Shown piece by piece: positions 44,207 to 53,127 of a DNA stretch of 64,000 nt. Under the pieces are notes generated by a model, which was not told the origin of the DNA, did not search any database, and worked only from the letters and a program-made list of their open reading frames with translations. Source of the DNA: Limibacillus sp. (lineage in GTDB: Bacteria; Pseudomonadota; Alphaproteobacteria; Kiloniellales; CECT-8803); assembly GCA_037379885.1 (NCBI GenBank), contig JARRJC010000010.1:1-64000 (forward strand), written 5' to 3'. The translations under genes and the position numbers were made by a program. Numbering within the stretch: the stretch's first letter is position 1; each line of letters begins with the position of its first letter.

Positions 44207-46822
44207 TCAGAAGGGGCGCAGGAGCCGGTCGAGGTAGTTGCGCTCGACCTCGGGCCGCGTGCGCTCGCCCGAGCGCCGTTGCAGCTCTCGCAACAGTTCC
44301 TGGGCCCGCTGGCGGTCCGAGACCTCGGGAACGCCGACATCGCCCATCTCGCCCATGCCGCGGCCCGGCGGATTTCGGCCGAGCGGATCGCGGGAGGTGC
44401 CGGCGTCCTCGCCGAAGGTGCCGGCCTGGCCGCCCTGTCCTTCGCCCATCTGCTCCATGAAGCGCTCCACCAGGGACTGGGCGCCCTGTTGCAACTCGCT
44501 GAGGGCGTCCCGCTGGTTCTGGTTCGCAGCGCCAGGATTGTCGCCCCGGAGCTGGGACTCGGCGTTGCCCATCTCGCGTTGCGCTTCGCCGAGGGAAGGC
44601 GGCACCTGACCCGGCATCATCTGACCCAACTCGTCCATCAGGCGACCCAGTTCCTGGCGCAGACGCGCCTGGGCTTCCGCATCGGCCTGATTGTTGCCGT
44701 TGGGCGAACCCTGACCCTGTTGCGGTCCCTGCTGGCCTTGCTGTCCCTCTTGCCCCTGTTCGCCCTGCTGCCCTTCCTGAGAGCGCCGGAAGCTGCGGTC
44801 CATCAGGTCGCGCTGGCGCTGAAGCATGGAGTTCATGTCATCCATCATCTCCATGCCGCGCTGGCCTTCGCCGTTCTGCGCCTGGGCCTGGGCGGTCTGC
44901 ATGTTCTCCAGCATGTTGCGAAGCTGGGACAGCAGTTCCTGCGCGGTCTGGCGGGACCCGGCCTCGCTCATCTCCCGCGCGGCGTCCAGAAGGTCCTGAA
45001 GGTCCTGCCGGTTCAGGCTCTGCATATCCTGCGGGTTCAGCTCCTGCATCGGCCCGCCCTGCTCCATGTTCTGCAAAGCCTGACGCGTCAGTTCGTCGAG
45101 GTAGCGGTCCATGGCCGCCTGCAACTGCTCCATCAGCTTCTCGATCACCTCGTCCGGCGCGCCCTCGGCCAGCGCGCGCTGCAGCTGGTCCATCAGGGAC
45201 ATGAGGTCGCGCTGTGAGAGGTTGAGCTCGCCCTCCTCGATCCTGAGGGCCGTCTTCCAGAGCGTGTCCTGCACCTGACGGACCGAGTCCAGGTCTTCGT
45301 TGAACAGCAGGCGGCGCTGCGAGCTGTGGATCGCCAGCGCGACCACCACGTCGCCGAAGAAGTGCTCGGGCTGCTGGTAGATGCGCGAAAGCGCGCGCGC
45401 CACCGGGAAGCGGCGCGTCGGGTCCTGCGTCAACTGCTTACGCAGATCGACCAGCGCGCGCGCGACCGGATGCTGAAAGATGCGCTCGGGCAGGATGGTC
45501 TCGACGGCGTCGCTCTCGCCGGTCTGTCCGGCGGCGTCCTCGGCCAGCAGGGTGATGCTGACCGGCAGGCCCGCCCAGGGGTGCGGGGTGAAATCGTGGA
45601 AGGCCGACTGCTCGACCGTCGCCAATCCGCCCGAGGGCAGCAGAAGCTCCAGTTCGATCGGCGTTGCGTCCGGCCGGTCCACAAGACGGATCTCGGCACT
45701 GACGCGGGTCACGCCGTAGTCGTCCTCCGCGATGTAATCCAGGCGCAGCGCGGCGCGTTCGCTGCGCGACGGGGCGCTGGCGAACTCGATGGCCGGGGGC
45801 GCGTCCGGCAGGGCGTCGATGATCCAGGAACCAAGGGAGCGCGAGCCTTGCGTCACCTCAAGGGTGCCGCCGGCTTCAAGAAAGCCGACCGCCCGCTGGG
45901 CGTCGGCCGCGATGCCCTGGAACTCGGCCAGCGCCTCCCCATCCAGGGTGACGCTGGGCGTGCCGCTGCCGCCTTGAAGCTGCACCAGCACTTCGCTGCC
46001 GACGGGCAGGCTGAGCGCCGGAAGCGGCTGAGCCTCTTCAGACTCGTCTGCGCCTTGAGGGTTCTTGGCAGCCGCCGCCTGGGCGTCGTCCTGGCGCGAG
46101 GCGGAGGCGAGCACGGCGGGCGGCAGGCCGGTATAGCTGGGCGGCGTGATCCAGAGGTCGAGCTTGGCGACGGGGGCTTCAGGCCCGGTTATCTGGGGCG
46201 TCACGGCGCGCGCCAGGTTGCCGCGCCAATCCGTGCCGGCGCTGACCAGCGCCACGACCAGCAGCAGACCGAGCGCGGCGCGCAGCGCCAAGGGATCGAC
46301 CCGCTCAAGTCCCGTGCGCGGCGGTCCCAGGCGCAAGCTCCTGACCTGCCGCGCGAGGCGGCGCTGATGGGCGGCCCAGAGGCTGCGGCTCTGCGCATCG
46401 CTGCCGTCGAACAGCTGTTCATCCCAGGAGGAGAGGGGCCGGTGCTTCAGCCCGCTGTCCTGCTCAAGCCGCCGCAGTCCTTCGCGGCGGTCCGGCAGAA
46501 CCAATCCCTTGAAGCCCCGAAGGCCGGTCCAGAGGAAGACGCCCGCGAGCGCAGCCAGAACCACGAGATGCAGCCAGCCGGGCAGCAGGGGAAGCAGATC
46601 GAAGAAGGCCAGAATGAAGAAGACCAGCAGCGTTGCCAGGGCGGGCCAGAGACGCGGCCAGAGCTTTTCCCAAAGGACCACGAACTGCGCCAGAGGCAGC
46701 AGAGCCTCGCCCGGATTGCTGCCGCCGGGAAGGGGGTCTTTGCGCTCTTTCGTCTCGTTCGGTTCCAAGGGCCCTCTTGCGCCTTTCCAGCCTGTCGAAA
46801 CAGCCCCGGCGGACCCTGTCAA
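44207..46822 (-). CDS. TIGR02302/DUF4175 family membrane protein with Gln-rich region
   Basis: The protein of about 871 residues has two to three N-terminal helices (LWPALATLLVFFILAFFDLLPLLPGWLHLVVLAALAGVFLW, and one near 185-200). A beta-rich segment follows (ITPPSYTGLPPAVL), then a long helical C-terminal half. Residues about 560-800 are dominated by Gln, Met, Glu and Gly (QEGQQGEQGQEGQQGQQGPQ) and could be coiled coil or disordered. The family is alphaproteobacterial with unknown function. The start is uncertain: 46822 is a TTG, and a second TTG at 46768 (MEPNETKERKD) with GAGG upstream is equally plausible. It follows lysA on the same strand. Confidence 0.85.
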   Translation of the reverse strand: MTGSAGAVSTGWKGARGPLEPNETKERKDPLPGGSNPGEALLPLAQFVVLWEKLWPRLWPALATLLVFFILAFFDLLPLLPGWLHLVVLAALAGVFLWTGLRGFKGLVLPDRREGLRRLEQDSGLKHRPLSSWDEQLFDGSDAQSRSLWAAHQRRLARQVRSLRLGPPRTGLERVDPLALRAALGLLLVVALVSAGTDWRGNLARAVTPQITGPEAPVAKLDLWITPPSYTGLPPAVLASASRQDDAQAAAAKNPQGADESEEAQPLPALSLPVGSEVLVQLQGGSGTPSVTLDGEALAEFQGIAADAQRAVGFLEAGGTLEVTQGSRSLGSWIIDALPDAPPAIEFASAPSRSERAALRLDYIAEDDYGVTRVSAEIRLVDRPDATPIELELLLPSGGLATVEQSAFHDFTPHPWAGLPVSITLLAEDAAGQTGESDAVETILPERIFQHPVARALVDLRKQLTQDPTRRFPVARALSRIYQQPEHFFGDVVVALAIHSSQRRLLFNEDLDSVRQVQDTLWKTALRIEEGELNLSQRDLMSLMDQLQRALAEGAPDEVIEKLMEQLQAAMDRYLDELTRQALQNMEQGGPMQELNPQDMQSLNRQDLQDLLDAAREMSEAGSRQTAQELLSQLRNMLENMQTAQAQAQNGEGQRGMEMMDDMNSMLQRQRDLMDRSFRRSQEGQQGEQGQEGQQGQQGPQQGQGSPNGNNQADAEAQARLRQELGRLMDELGQMMPGQVPPSLGEAQREMGNAESQLRGDNPGAANQNQRDALSELQQGAQSLVERFMEQMGEGQGGQAGTFGEDAGTSRDPLGRNPPGRGMGEMGDVGVPEVSDRQRAQELLRELQRRSGERTRPEVERNYLDRLLRPF

Positions 46823-46842
46823 TCGAATGCGGTCCTGTGGTG

Positions 46843-48147
46843 CTACCCCTTATGATCTGGCTTCTTGAGCCAGTCAGGCAAGCTATCCTGGGCAATCATT
46901 GTGGCATAATCCTGGCGCGCCCGCACCACGGCCATCTCGCCCTCCTTGACCATCACTTCGGGGGGCAGCGGGCGGGTGTTGTAGTTCGAAGACATGACCG
47001 CGCCATAGGCCCCGGCATGCGACAGAGCCAGCAAATCCCCGGCCTTCACCGGCGGCAGCTTGCGGTCGCGCGCGAAGTAATCCCCCGACTCGCAGACCGG
47101 GCCGACCAGGTCCGCCTCCTCGAAGCGCCAGCTGTCCTTCGGCGCCTCGGCGGTCAAAACCTCGTGATAGGCCTCATAGAGCGTCGGGCGGATCAGGTCG
47201 TTCATGGCGCCATCCACGATCAGGAAGCGCCTGCCGCGCTCTTCCTTCACATAGATCACCCGCGTCACGAAGAGTCCGGCGGCGGCCACCAGGTAGCGCC
47301 CCGGCTCGAAAGCCAGTTCGGCGTCCAGGCCTTCGGCCACCTCGCGCACGATCGCGGCGTAACTCTCCAGGTCCGGTCCGGCGCCCTGGTAGCCGACACC
47401 CAGTCCGCCGCCCAGGTCCAGCCGCGTTAGCGGCACGCCGGCGGCCTGCATCTCGCGGTAGAAGGCGGCGGTGCGCGAGAAGGCCTCGCGGAAGGGCGCG
47501 ACGTCGGTCAGTTGCGAGCCGATGTGAACCGCCAGACCTTCCAGCGCGATCCCCGGCAGCTTCATGGCCGCCTGATAGATCTCCCGCGCGTGGTCCAGGT
47601 CGATGCCGAACTTGTCGGCCCGGCGGCCCGTGGCGATCTTCGTGTGGGTCTTGGCGTCCACGTTCGGATTGACCCGGATCGCGACCGGCGCGACCTTTCC
47701 GAGCGCACGGGCCACGGCGTCCAGGCGCTCCAGCTCTGGCCAGGATTCGGCGTTGAACTGTAGGATCCCGGCCTCCAGCGCGAAGGTCATCTCGCGCTCG
47801 GTCTTGCCGACCCCGGCGAAAACGATCTTCTCCGCGGGGATGCCGGCGGCCAGCGCGCGGCGCAGTTCACCTTCGGAGACCACGTCGGCGCCCGCACCCA
47901 GGTCGGCGAAGCAGCGGATCACCGCTTGATTCCCGTTGGCCTTCATGGCGTAGAAGACCTGGGCGTTCAATCCCTCGAGAGCGGCGGTGAAACGGCGGTA
48001 AGCGTCCTGCATGGCGCTGGCCGAATAGAGATAGAAAGGCGTGCCGACCCGCTCGGCGATCAGGGCGAGCGGCAGGCCCTCGGCCTCGAGGGCGCCGTTC
48101 CGGTAGGCGAACTCCGGAACCGCGGGCTGTGGGGCTGAATGGTTCAC
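46843..48147 (-). CDS. lysA: Diaminopimelate decarboxylase
   Basis: The 434-residue PLP enzyme performs the last step of lysine synthesis, decarboxylating meso-diaminopimelate. The PLP Lys lies in VFYAMKANGNQAVIR and the phosphate-binding Gly-rich segment in RLDLGGGLGVGYQG. HIGSQLTDVAPF and the C-terminal CESGDYFARDRKLP carry the conserved Cys and substrate contacts. Its ATG overlaps the lipoprotein gene's stop by four bases (48144-48147), so argH, the lipoprotein and lysA are translationally coupled. Confidence 0.97.
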   Translation of the reverse strand: MNHSAPQPAVPEFAYRNGALEAEGLPLALIAERVGTPFYLYSASAMQDAYRRFTAALEGLNAQVFYAMKANGNQAVIRCFADLGAGADVVSEGELRRALAAGIPAEKIVFAGVGKTEREMTFALEAGILQFNAESWPELERLDAVARALGKVAPVAIRVNPNVDAKTHTKIATGRRADKFGIDLDHAREIYQAAMKLPGIALEGLAVHIGSQLTDVAPFREAFSRTAAFYREMQAAGVPLTRLDLGGGLGVGYQGAGPDLESYAAIVREVAEGLDAELAFEPGRYLVAAAGLFVTRVIYVKEERGRRFLIVDGAMNDLIRPTLYEAYHEVLTAEAPKDSWRFEEADLVGPVCESGDYFARDRKLPPVKAGDLLALSHAGAYGAVMSSNYNTRPLPPEVMVKEGEMAVVRARQDYATMIAQDSLPDWLKKPDHKG

Positions 48148-48434
48148 TGTGACAGCGGGTCCCTGACGGTGTCTTCTTCATCCTCGGCGAAGGGATCGTA
48201 GTAGGGGTCGCCTTCCTGCGGGTCGCTCGGCGCGGGTGCTGGGCCGGAATCGGGCGCAGTGGCGCCAGGGTTCACGCTGCTGGGCCGCGGATATTGGCGG
48301 GGGTAGGTCGCCTCACCCTGCCTTTCGTCCGGCAGGCGGACCCGGGCGCGCTTGCCGCAGGCCGAGAGCGCCGGCAGCGCCGCCAGGGCGGCGGCGCCCA
48401 GCAAGAGGCGGCGTCGGGTCAAGAAACGGCTCAT
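48144..48434 (-). CDS. Small lipoprotein (LptM-like position)
   Basis: The 96-residue protein starts with an Arg-rich leader ([28 protein letters not shown]) with a lipobox LSAC, predicting signal peptidase II cleavage before Cys26. The mature part is Pro-rich with an acidic end ([19 protein letters not shown]). It is coupled to argH (4-base overlap upstream) and lysA (4-base overlap downstream). The context matches small lipoproteins found between argH and lysA in many proteobacteria, which have been connected to outer-membrane biogenesis in E. coli; homology is by position and lipobox only. Confidence 0.75.
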   Translation of the reverse strand: MSRFLTRRRLLLGAAALAALPALSACGKRARVRLPDERQGEATYPRQYPRPSSVNPGATAPDSGPAPAPSDPQEGDPYYDPFAEDEEDTVRDPLSQ

Positions 48435-49867
48435 AAAAAACGCTCCCGGGCGCGTTCGATCTGCTCGCGGACTTCCGAGGGCGAGGTTCCCCCATAACTG
48501 CGCCTCGACGCAACGGCCTTTTCAACCGAAAGGACCTGGAACACCCCCCCGGTGATCCCGGCATGGACCGCCTGCATGGCCTCCAGCGGCAGGTCGGCCA
48601 GATCGCAGCCCTGCTTCTCGGCCTCTGCGACCAGCGAACCGGTGATGTGGTGCGCCTCCCGGAACGGCAGGTTCAACTCGCGCACCAGCCAGTCGGCCAG
48701 ATCGGTCGCGGTGATGAAGCCCGCCTGCGTCGCCTTCAGCAGGTTCTCGGGCACGGACCTCAGGTCCTCGATCATGCCGCGCATGGCGGTGGTCGAGAGG
48801 ATCAGGGTCTCCGCCGCGTCGAAGACAGGCTCCTTGTCCTCCTGCATGTCCTTGCCGTAGGTCATGGGCAGGCCCTTCATGGTGATGAGGAGCGCGTTCA
48901 GCGAGCCGATCACCCGGCCGGTCTTGCCCCGGATCAGCTCGGCGGCGTCGGGGTTCTTCTTCTGCGGCATGATCGACGAGCCGGTGGTGAAGGCGTCGGA
49001 CAGCACGACGAACCGGAAGCCCTGGTTGCACCAGAGCACCAGCTCCTCGGCCAGCCGCGAGAGATGCACGGCGAGGATCGACCCGGCGGAGAGGAACTCC
49101 AGGGCGAAGTCCCGGTCCGACACGGCGTCCAGCGAGTTGCACATGGGCCGGTCGAAGCCCAGGTCCTTGGCCGTCATGAAGCGGTCGATGGGAAAGGCGG
49201 TCCCGGCCAGAGCCGCCGCGCCCAGGGGACTCTCGTTCATGCGCCTGCGCGCATCGGACAGCCGCCCCCGGTCGCGGCCCAGCATCTCGACATAGGCCAG
49301 GAAGTGATGGCCCAGCGTCACCGGCTGCGCGGCCTGCAGGTGGGTATAGCCCGGCATGATGGTCTCGGCGTTGGCCTCGGCCTGATCGATCAGCGCGCCC
49401 TGCAGCTCCTTGACCGCCTGTTCCAGCGTGTCGAGGGCGTCGCGCACCCAGAGGCGGAAGTCCGTCGCCACCTGATCGTTGCGCGAGCGCGCGGTGTGCA
49501 GCCGCCCCGCGGGCGCGCCGATCAGTTCGCGCAAACGGTTCTCCACGTTCATGTGGATATCCTCCAGCGCGGCGGAGAAGGCGAACTCGCCTGCTTCGAT
49601 TTCTCGCAGGATCGTGTCTAGACCTTCGGCGATCGCCTCGCCATCTTGTTTGGAGATGATCCCGGCGGAGACCAGCATGCGGGCGTGCGCCTTGGACCCC
49701 GCGATGTCCTGGGCGTAGAGCTTCTTGTCGAAGCCGATGGAGGCGTTGATCTTCTCCATCACCTCGGCAGGGCCCGCGGCGAAGCGCCCGCCCCACATCT
49801 GGTTGCTGGCGGGTTCTTTGCCGGTGTCGCTTTGGGGCCGGTTCTTGGACGTGTCGGAGTCGCTCAT
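48431..49867 (-). CDS. argH: Argininosuccinate lyase
   Basis: The 478-residue enzyme releases arginine and fumarate from argininosuccinate. The fumarase-superfamily signature [16 protein letters not shown] is intact. [30 protein letters not shown] marks the N-terminus of the catalytic core, and [16 protein letters not shown] carries the catalytic His. A 20-residue polar tail precedes the core. It heads the argH-lipoprotein-lysA group and is divergent from tlpA, with only 16 bases between start codons, so their promoters must lie inside one another's coding regions or overlap. Confidence 0.97.
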   Translation of the reverse strand: MSDSDTSKNRPQSDTGKEPASNQMWGGRFAAGPAEVMEKINASIGFDKKLYAQDIAGSKAHARMLVSAGIISKQDGEAIAEGLDTILREIEAGEFAFSAALEDIHMNVENRLRELIGAPAGRLHTARSRNDQVATDFRLWVRDALDTLEQAVKELQGALIDQAEANAETIMPGYTHLQAAQPVTLGHHFLAYVEMLGRDRGRLSDARRRMNESPLGAAALAGTAFPIDRFMTAKDLGFDRPMCNSLDAVSDRDFALEFLSAGSILAVHLSRLAEELVLWCNQGFRFVVLSDAFTTGSSIMPQKKNPDAAELIRGKTGRVIGSLNALLITMKGLPMTYGKDMQEDKEPVFDAAETLILSTTAMRGMIEDLRSVPENLLKATQAGFITATDLADWLVRELNLPFREAHHITGSLVAEAEKQGCDLADLPLEAMQAVHAGITGGVFQVLSVEKAVASRRSYGGTSPSEVREQIERARERFL

Positions 49868-49883
49868 AACGGAGGTTTTCGCT

Positions 49884-50504
<621 letters not shown>

Positions 50505-50572
50505 GCGTCAGCTTTGCTAGTCTGGCAGGCAAGGGCCTCTCTCAAGAGGGGAGCAACAGGAGGAGCCGACCC

Positions 50573-51208
50573 ATGAAGCCACGATATTCAGCCCTTTTGG
50601 CCTGCCTCACGCTCCTGCTGGGTCTGCCTTTCGCCGCGACGGGCGCTGCGGCTGAGACGCTCGTCTACGAGATCCAGCGCGATGGCGAGATCATCGGCGA
50701 GCAGCGCGTCGAGATCGAGGGGGACCGGGTGGAGATCACCCAGGAGATCGAGGTCAGCGCCCTATTCATCACGCTCTACAGCCGCAGCCACCGGCGCGTC
50801 GAGACCTGGTCGGAGGGGCGCATCCTGCGCATCGAGGCCACGACCGACGACGACGGCACGCCCTTCGAGCTTCTGATCGAGGCGGAGGGCGAGGGCTATC
50901 GCCGCACGGTCAACGGCGTGACCGAGAGCTTCGGAGCGGACTACGGCTTTGCGCCCGACTGGAATCTGGCGGTCGCCGACCGTCCCAAGGCGCTCTCCGC
51001 CCAGACCGACGAGATCTACGACCCGCTGATCATGGAGCGGCAGGGCCGCGACCTCGTGACCCTGGAACTCTCCTCGGGCAGCTACAGGACGCAGCGCTGG
51101 GAGGCCTCGGGCGCCTTCGAGCGCGACCTCTGGTACGACGAAGACGGTCGGCTGGTGCAGATGCTGTTCCAGAGCCGCGGCGCGCGCATCGAATACTTCC
51201 GTAAGTAG
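50573..51208 (+). CDS. Exported DUF6134-like protein
   Basis: The 211-residue protein has a signal peptide (MKPRYSALLACLTLLLGLPFAATGAAA) and a beta-rich mature part. Strands such as YEIQRDGEIIGEQRVEIEGDRVEITQEIEVSALFITLYSRSHRRVETW match the pattern of DUF6134 and related lipocalin-like periplasmic proteins. The enzymatic role is unknown. The start is firm: AGGAGGAG at 50559-50566 precedes ATG 50573. It follows tlpA by 68 bases. Confidence 0.78.
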   Translation: MKPRYSALLACLTLLLGLPFAATGAAAETLVYEIQRDGEIIGEQRVEIEGDRVEITQEIEVSALFITLYSRSHRRVETWSEGRILRIEATTDDDGTPFELLIEAEGEGYRRTVNGVTESFGADYGFAPDWNLAVADRPKALSAQTDEIYDPLIMERQGRDLVTLELSSGSYRTQRWEASGAFERDLWYDEDGRLVQMLFQSRGARIEYFRK

Positions 51209-51211
51209 CGC

Positions 51212-52240
51212 CTAGAGCGGCAGCAGTCCGTAGGCGAGGCCCAGCAGAAGCGATCCGGCGAAGGCGAATCCCAGATAGGAGAGGAAGACCGGCAGGCGTG
51301 CCAGGGCGAAGACCGCGATGGCCGCCGGGATGGAACTGACCCCGCCGGCCAGCAGGAAGGCCATGCCGGCACCCGGCGCCATGCCCTGGGAGATCAGGCC
51401 CTCGACCAGCGGCAGGGCGGCATAGCCGTTCAGGTAGGCGGGCACGCCCACCATGACGGCCGCGAAGACCGGCCAGAAGTCCTCGCCCCCGATCAGGGCG
51501 GTCACGGTCTCCGCCGGGATATAGGCCAGCATCAGGCTTTCCAGCAGGAAGGCCAGCGCCAGCCACTTGCCCAGGAAGTAGGTGTTGGAGCCGAGGTTCT
51601 TCCAGAAGGTCTCCCGCCGCGCGCCCTCCGCCCAGAAGCGCCAGACCGGCGGCTGGCCGCTGCGCAGAGGAGCCGCGCCACAGCCGCCGTCGCCCACGCC
51701 CTCGCGCAAGGGATCGCCGAAACCGCCGAGCCGTTGTAGGAGGGCCGTCCCGAAGCCGCCCAGAAGGCCGAGCGCCACCGCCGAGAAGGTCTTGTAGAGC
51801 GCGAAGGTCAGCCCCAGCGTGCCGCTGGTCAGGACGAACATGGAGGGGTCCATGATGGGAGAGGAGAGCCAGAAGGCCATGACCGCGGGCAGCGGCACGC
51901 CCATGGCCAGCAGGGCCGCGATCAAGGGGATCACGCCGCAGGAGCAGAAGGGCGAGAGCGCGCCCATCAGCGCGGCCGCCGGGATCATCACGGCCAGCCG
52001 CCCGCTGAAGGCCTTGGCGATCAGCCGGTCCGAGCCGGAAGCCTTCGCGTAGGCCGCGATCAGGACGGAGACCGCCAGGAAGGGCGTGACCTCGAGCAGA
52101 CTGCCGAGCGTGAAACCCAGGCTCGCCACCGCCTGCTCCGGCGCCATCAGCGCCAGGGCCGCCAGGATCGCCGCTATGGCCAAGAGCGCCGGATCGAGGC
52201 TCTTGAGGCTTCGGGAGAGCGAAAGGGCGAGGGCGGTCAT
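51212..52240 (-). CDS. ArsP/DUF318-type permease
   Basis: The 342-residue membrane protein has eight to ten helices of the PF03773 permease family. The family motif appears as GALSPFCSCGVIPLIAALLAMGVPLPAVMAFWLSSPIMDP, containing a Cys-x-Cys. A second homologous half begins AYIPAETVTALIGG, with GVPAYLNGYAALPLVEGLI. The mid-loop carries two Cys (GDGGCGAAP). Relatives export trivalent organoarsenicals or metals. The next gene on the same strand upstream is an ArsR-family regulator with a matching operator-like sequence, which supports metal or metalloid control. ATG 52240 is chosen over the longer frame. Confidence 0.85.
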   Translation of the reverse strand: MTALALSLSRSLKSLDPALLAIAAILAALALMAPEQAVASLGFTLGSLLEVTPFLAVSVLIAAYAKASGSDRLIAKAFSGRLAVMIPAAALMGALSPFCSCGVIPLIAALLAMGVPLPAVMAFWLSSPIMDPSMFVLTSGTLGLTFALYKTFSAVALGLLGGFGTALLQRLGGFGDPLREGVGDGGCGAAPLRSGQPPVWRFWAEGARRETFWKNLGSNTYFLGKWLALAFLLESLMLAYIPAETVTALIGGEDFWPVFAAVMVGVPAYLNGYAALPLVEGLISQGMAPGAGMAFLLAGGVSSIPAAIAVFALARLPVFLSYLGFAFAGSLLLGLAYGLLPL

Positions 52241-52258
52241 GGCGTCACTCCTTGGAGC

Positions 52259-52282
52259 GTTATTTCGACAATCTTCGACATA
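52259..52282 (-). promoter_or_regulatory. Operator-like repeats ahead of the ArsP-type permease
   Basis: Two TTCGACA units (52264-52270 and 52274-52280) lie 10 bases apart. On the minus strand the segment 52259-52273 reads GATTGTCGAAATAAC, which matches 14 of 15 bases of a sequence upstream of the arsR gene. A common regulator, probably the adjacent ArsR, is inferred. Confidence 0.5.
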
Positions 52283-52304
52283 GCAGCCCAAAAAAAGGGG
52301 CTGG

Positions 52305-52619
52305 TCAGGCCGCGCCCGCTTTCGGCAGGGGCTTGGCGTCGCTGCAGCATTCCTTCAGGAGGAACCCGAGGGTCTGCTCCATCACCTCGAACTGGGCGCG
52401 GCAGATCAGGGTGGTCGCCTGGCGCTCCTGCTCCACCAGCCCCACCGCGATCAGCTTATGGAGGTGATGCGATAGCGTGGAGCGCGGCACGCCGGTGCGC
52501 TGCTGCAGCTCGCCCACCGCCAAGCCCTCGCGCCCGGCGCGCACCAGCAGGCGATAGATCTCAAGCCGGGTCTCATTCCCCAGCGCTTCCAGACGTTTGG
52601 CTGTCTCTAAGAGGTTCAT
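52305..52619 (-). CDS. ArsR/SmtB family transcriptional regulator
   Basis: The 104-residue winged-helix regulator has LGNETRLEIYRLL at the N-terminus, followed by GVPRSTLSHHLHKLIAVGLVEQERQ for the recognition helix and wing. The classical metal site ELCVCDLC of helix 3 is absent (it reads VGELQQRTG). Instead there is a C-terminal vicinal pair (C91, C92 in LKECCSD) plus C73, a layout like the arsenite site of Acidithiobacillus-type ArsR. It likely senses As(III), Sb(III) or organoarsenicals and represses the downstream permease and itself. Start ATG 52619 is preferred; 52631 adds four residues. Confidence 0.88.
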   Translation of the reverse strand: MNLLETAKRLEALGNETRLEIYRLLVRAGREGLAVGELQQRTGVPRSTLSHHLHKLIAVGLVEQERQATTLICRAQFEVMEQTLGFLLKECCSDAKPLPKAGAA

Positions 52620-52655
52620 GAGAGGAAACATAGCGGCTCACAGGTGAAAATTCAA

Positions 52656-52682
52656 CGATATTCCCGGGATTATCGAAATAAC
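52656..52682. promoter_or_regulatory. Palindromic ArsR-like operator upstream of arsR
   Basis: Bases 52656-52675 form a near-perfect 20-bp inverted repeat (CGATATTCCC/GGGATTATCG, 18 of 20 positions symmetric). It overlaps GATTATCGAAATAAC at 52668-52682, which recurs with one change before the permease gene. Dyads of this size and AT-edged form suit ArsR dimers. It lies 37-63 bases ahead of the arsR start and would also suit control of its own promoter. Confidence 0.55.
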
Positions 52683-52753
52683 AGTCGAACGATCATTCAA
52701 AATAACCACCATAGTATGTTCAAAGATTCTTTTAGACAACTTATGCGAATCGT

Positions 52754-52786
52754 CTCATCCTTAGTGTCTCGCTAAAGGATGAGGAG
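52754..52786 (+). promoter_or_regulatory. 5' leader hairpin reaching the ribosome-binding site of the DUF3892 gene
   Basis: CTCATCCTT (52754-52762) pairs perfectly with AAGGATGAG (52775-52783), extendable by two pairs with one bulged A. The Shine-Dalgarno GAGGAGG starts inside the 3' arm (52781-52787), and the ATG follows at 52795. Folding would partly occlude the ribosome-binding site, so translation may respond to temperature, a small RNA or ribosome availability. Confidence 0.5.
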
Positions 52787-52794
52787 GATCCGTC

Positions 52795-53058
52795 ATGATC
52801 GATCGTTTGGTGACACAGAGCGGCAAGGACGCCGATGGCGACATCACGAAGCTTTGCAATCCGGGCGAGCACTGGTCGCCGGTTTCGAAGACCCAGGCGA
52901 TTTCCCATATCGAGCAAGGCCTCTACCGCTACTACACGAGGGATTCCAACGGCAGGACGGCGGACGTCCAGGTCTACAAGCGCGACGGCGTGAAGCACCT
53001 GCGCACCGACTCGGATTCCTCCTCTGCGAATAACCTCGACAATCTGCCCGACTGCTAG
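52795..53058 (+). CDS. DUF3892 domain protein
   Basis: The 87-residue soluble protein matches DUF3892 along its length. It begins VTQSGKDADGDITKLCNPGEHWSPVSKTQAISHIEQGLYRYYT and ends with the highly conserved LRTDSDSSSANNLDNLPDC. Function is unknown; the small beta-rich fold is widespread and often solitary. It has a strong GAGGAGG ribosome-binding site overlapped by a hairpin and its own intrinsic terminator, and it sits after an AT-rich stretch (about 52635-52750) that contrasts with the GC-rich surroundings. It looks like a self-contained expression unit. Confidence 0.85.
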   Translation: MIDRLVTQSGKDADGDITKLCNPGEHWSPVSKTQAISHIEQGLYRYYTRDSNGRTADVQVYKRDGVKHLRTDSDSSSANNLDNLPDC

Positions 53059-53071
53059 GAAGGCAAAGAAA

Positions 53072-53100
53072 AAGCCCCCGGTCTGAGCGGGGGCTTGTTT
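53072..53100. terminator. Intrinsic terminator between DUF3892 and hbd
   Basis: AAGCCCCCG (53072-53080) and CGGGGGCTT (53088-53096) form a perfect 9-bp stem with a 7-base loop, followed by GTTT. On the opposite strand the preceding AAAGAAAAA (53065-53073) provides a U-rich tail, so it probably serves both convergent genes. Confidence 0.85.
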
Positions 53101-53127
53101 CCTGTCGGCGCTGCTTGGCGCTATCCG

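Noticed and set aside
44660-44780. CRISPR-like repeat in the Gln-rich region of the TIGR02302 gene
   Set aside because: The repetition is imperfect CAG/CAA-Gly coding repeat inside an open frame without spacers.
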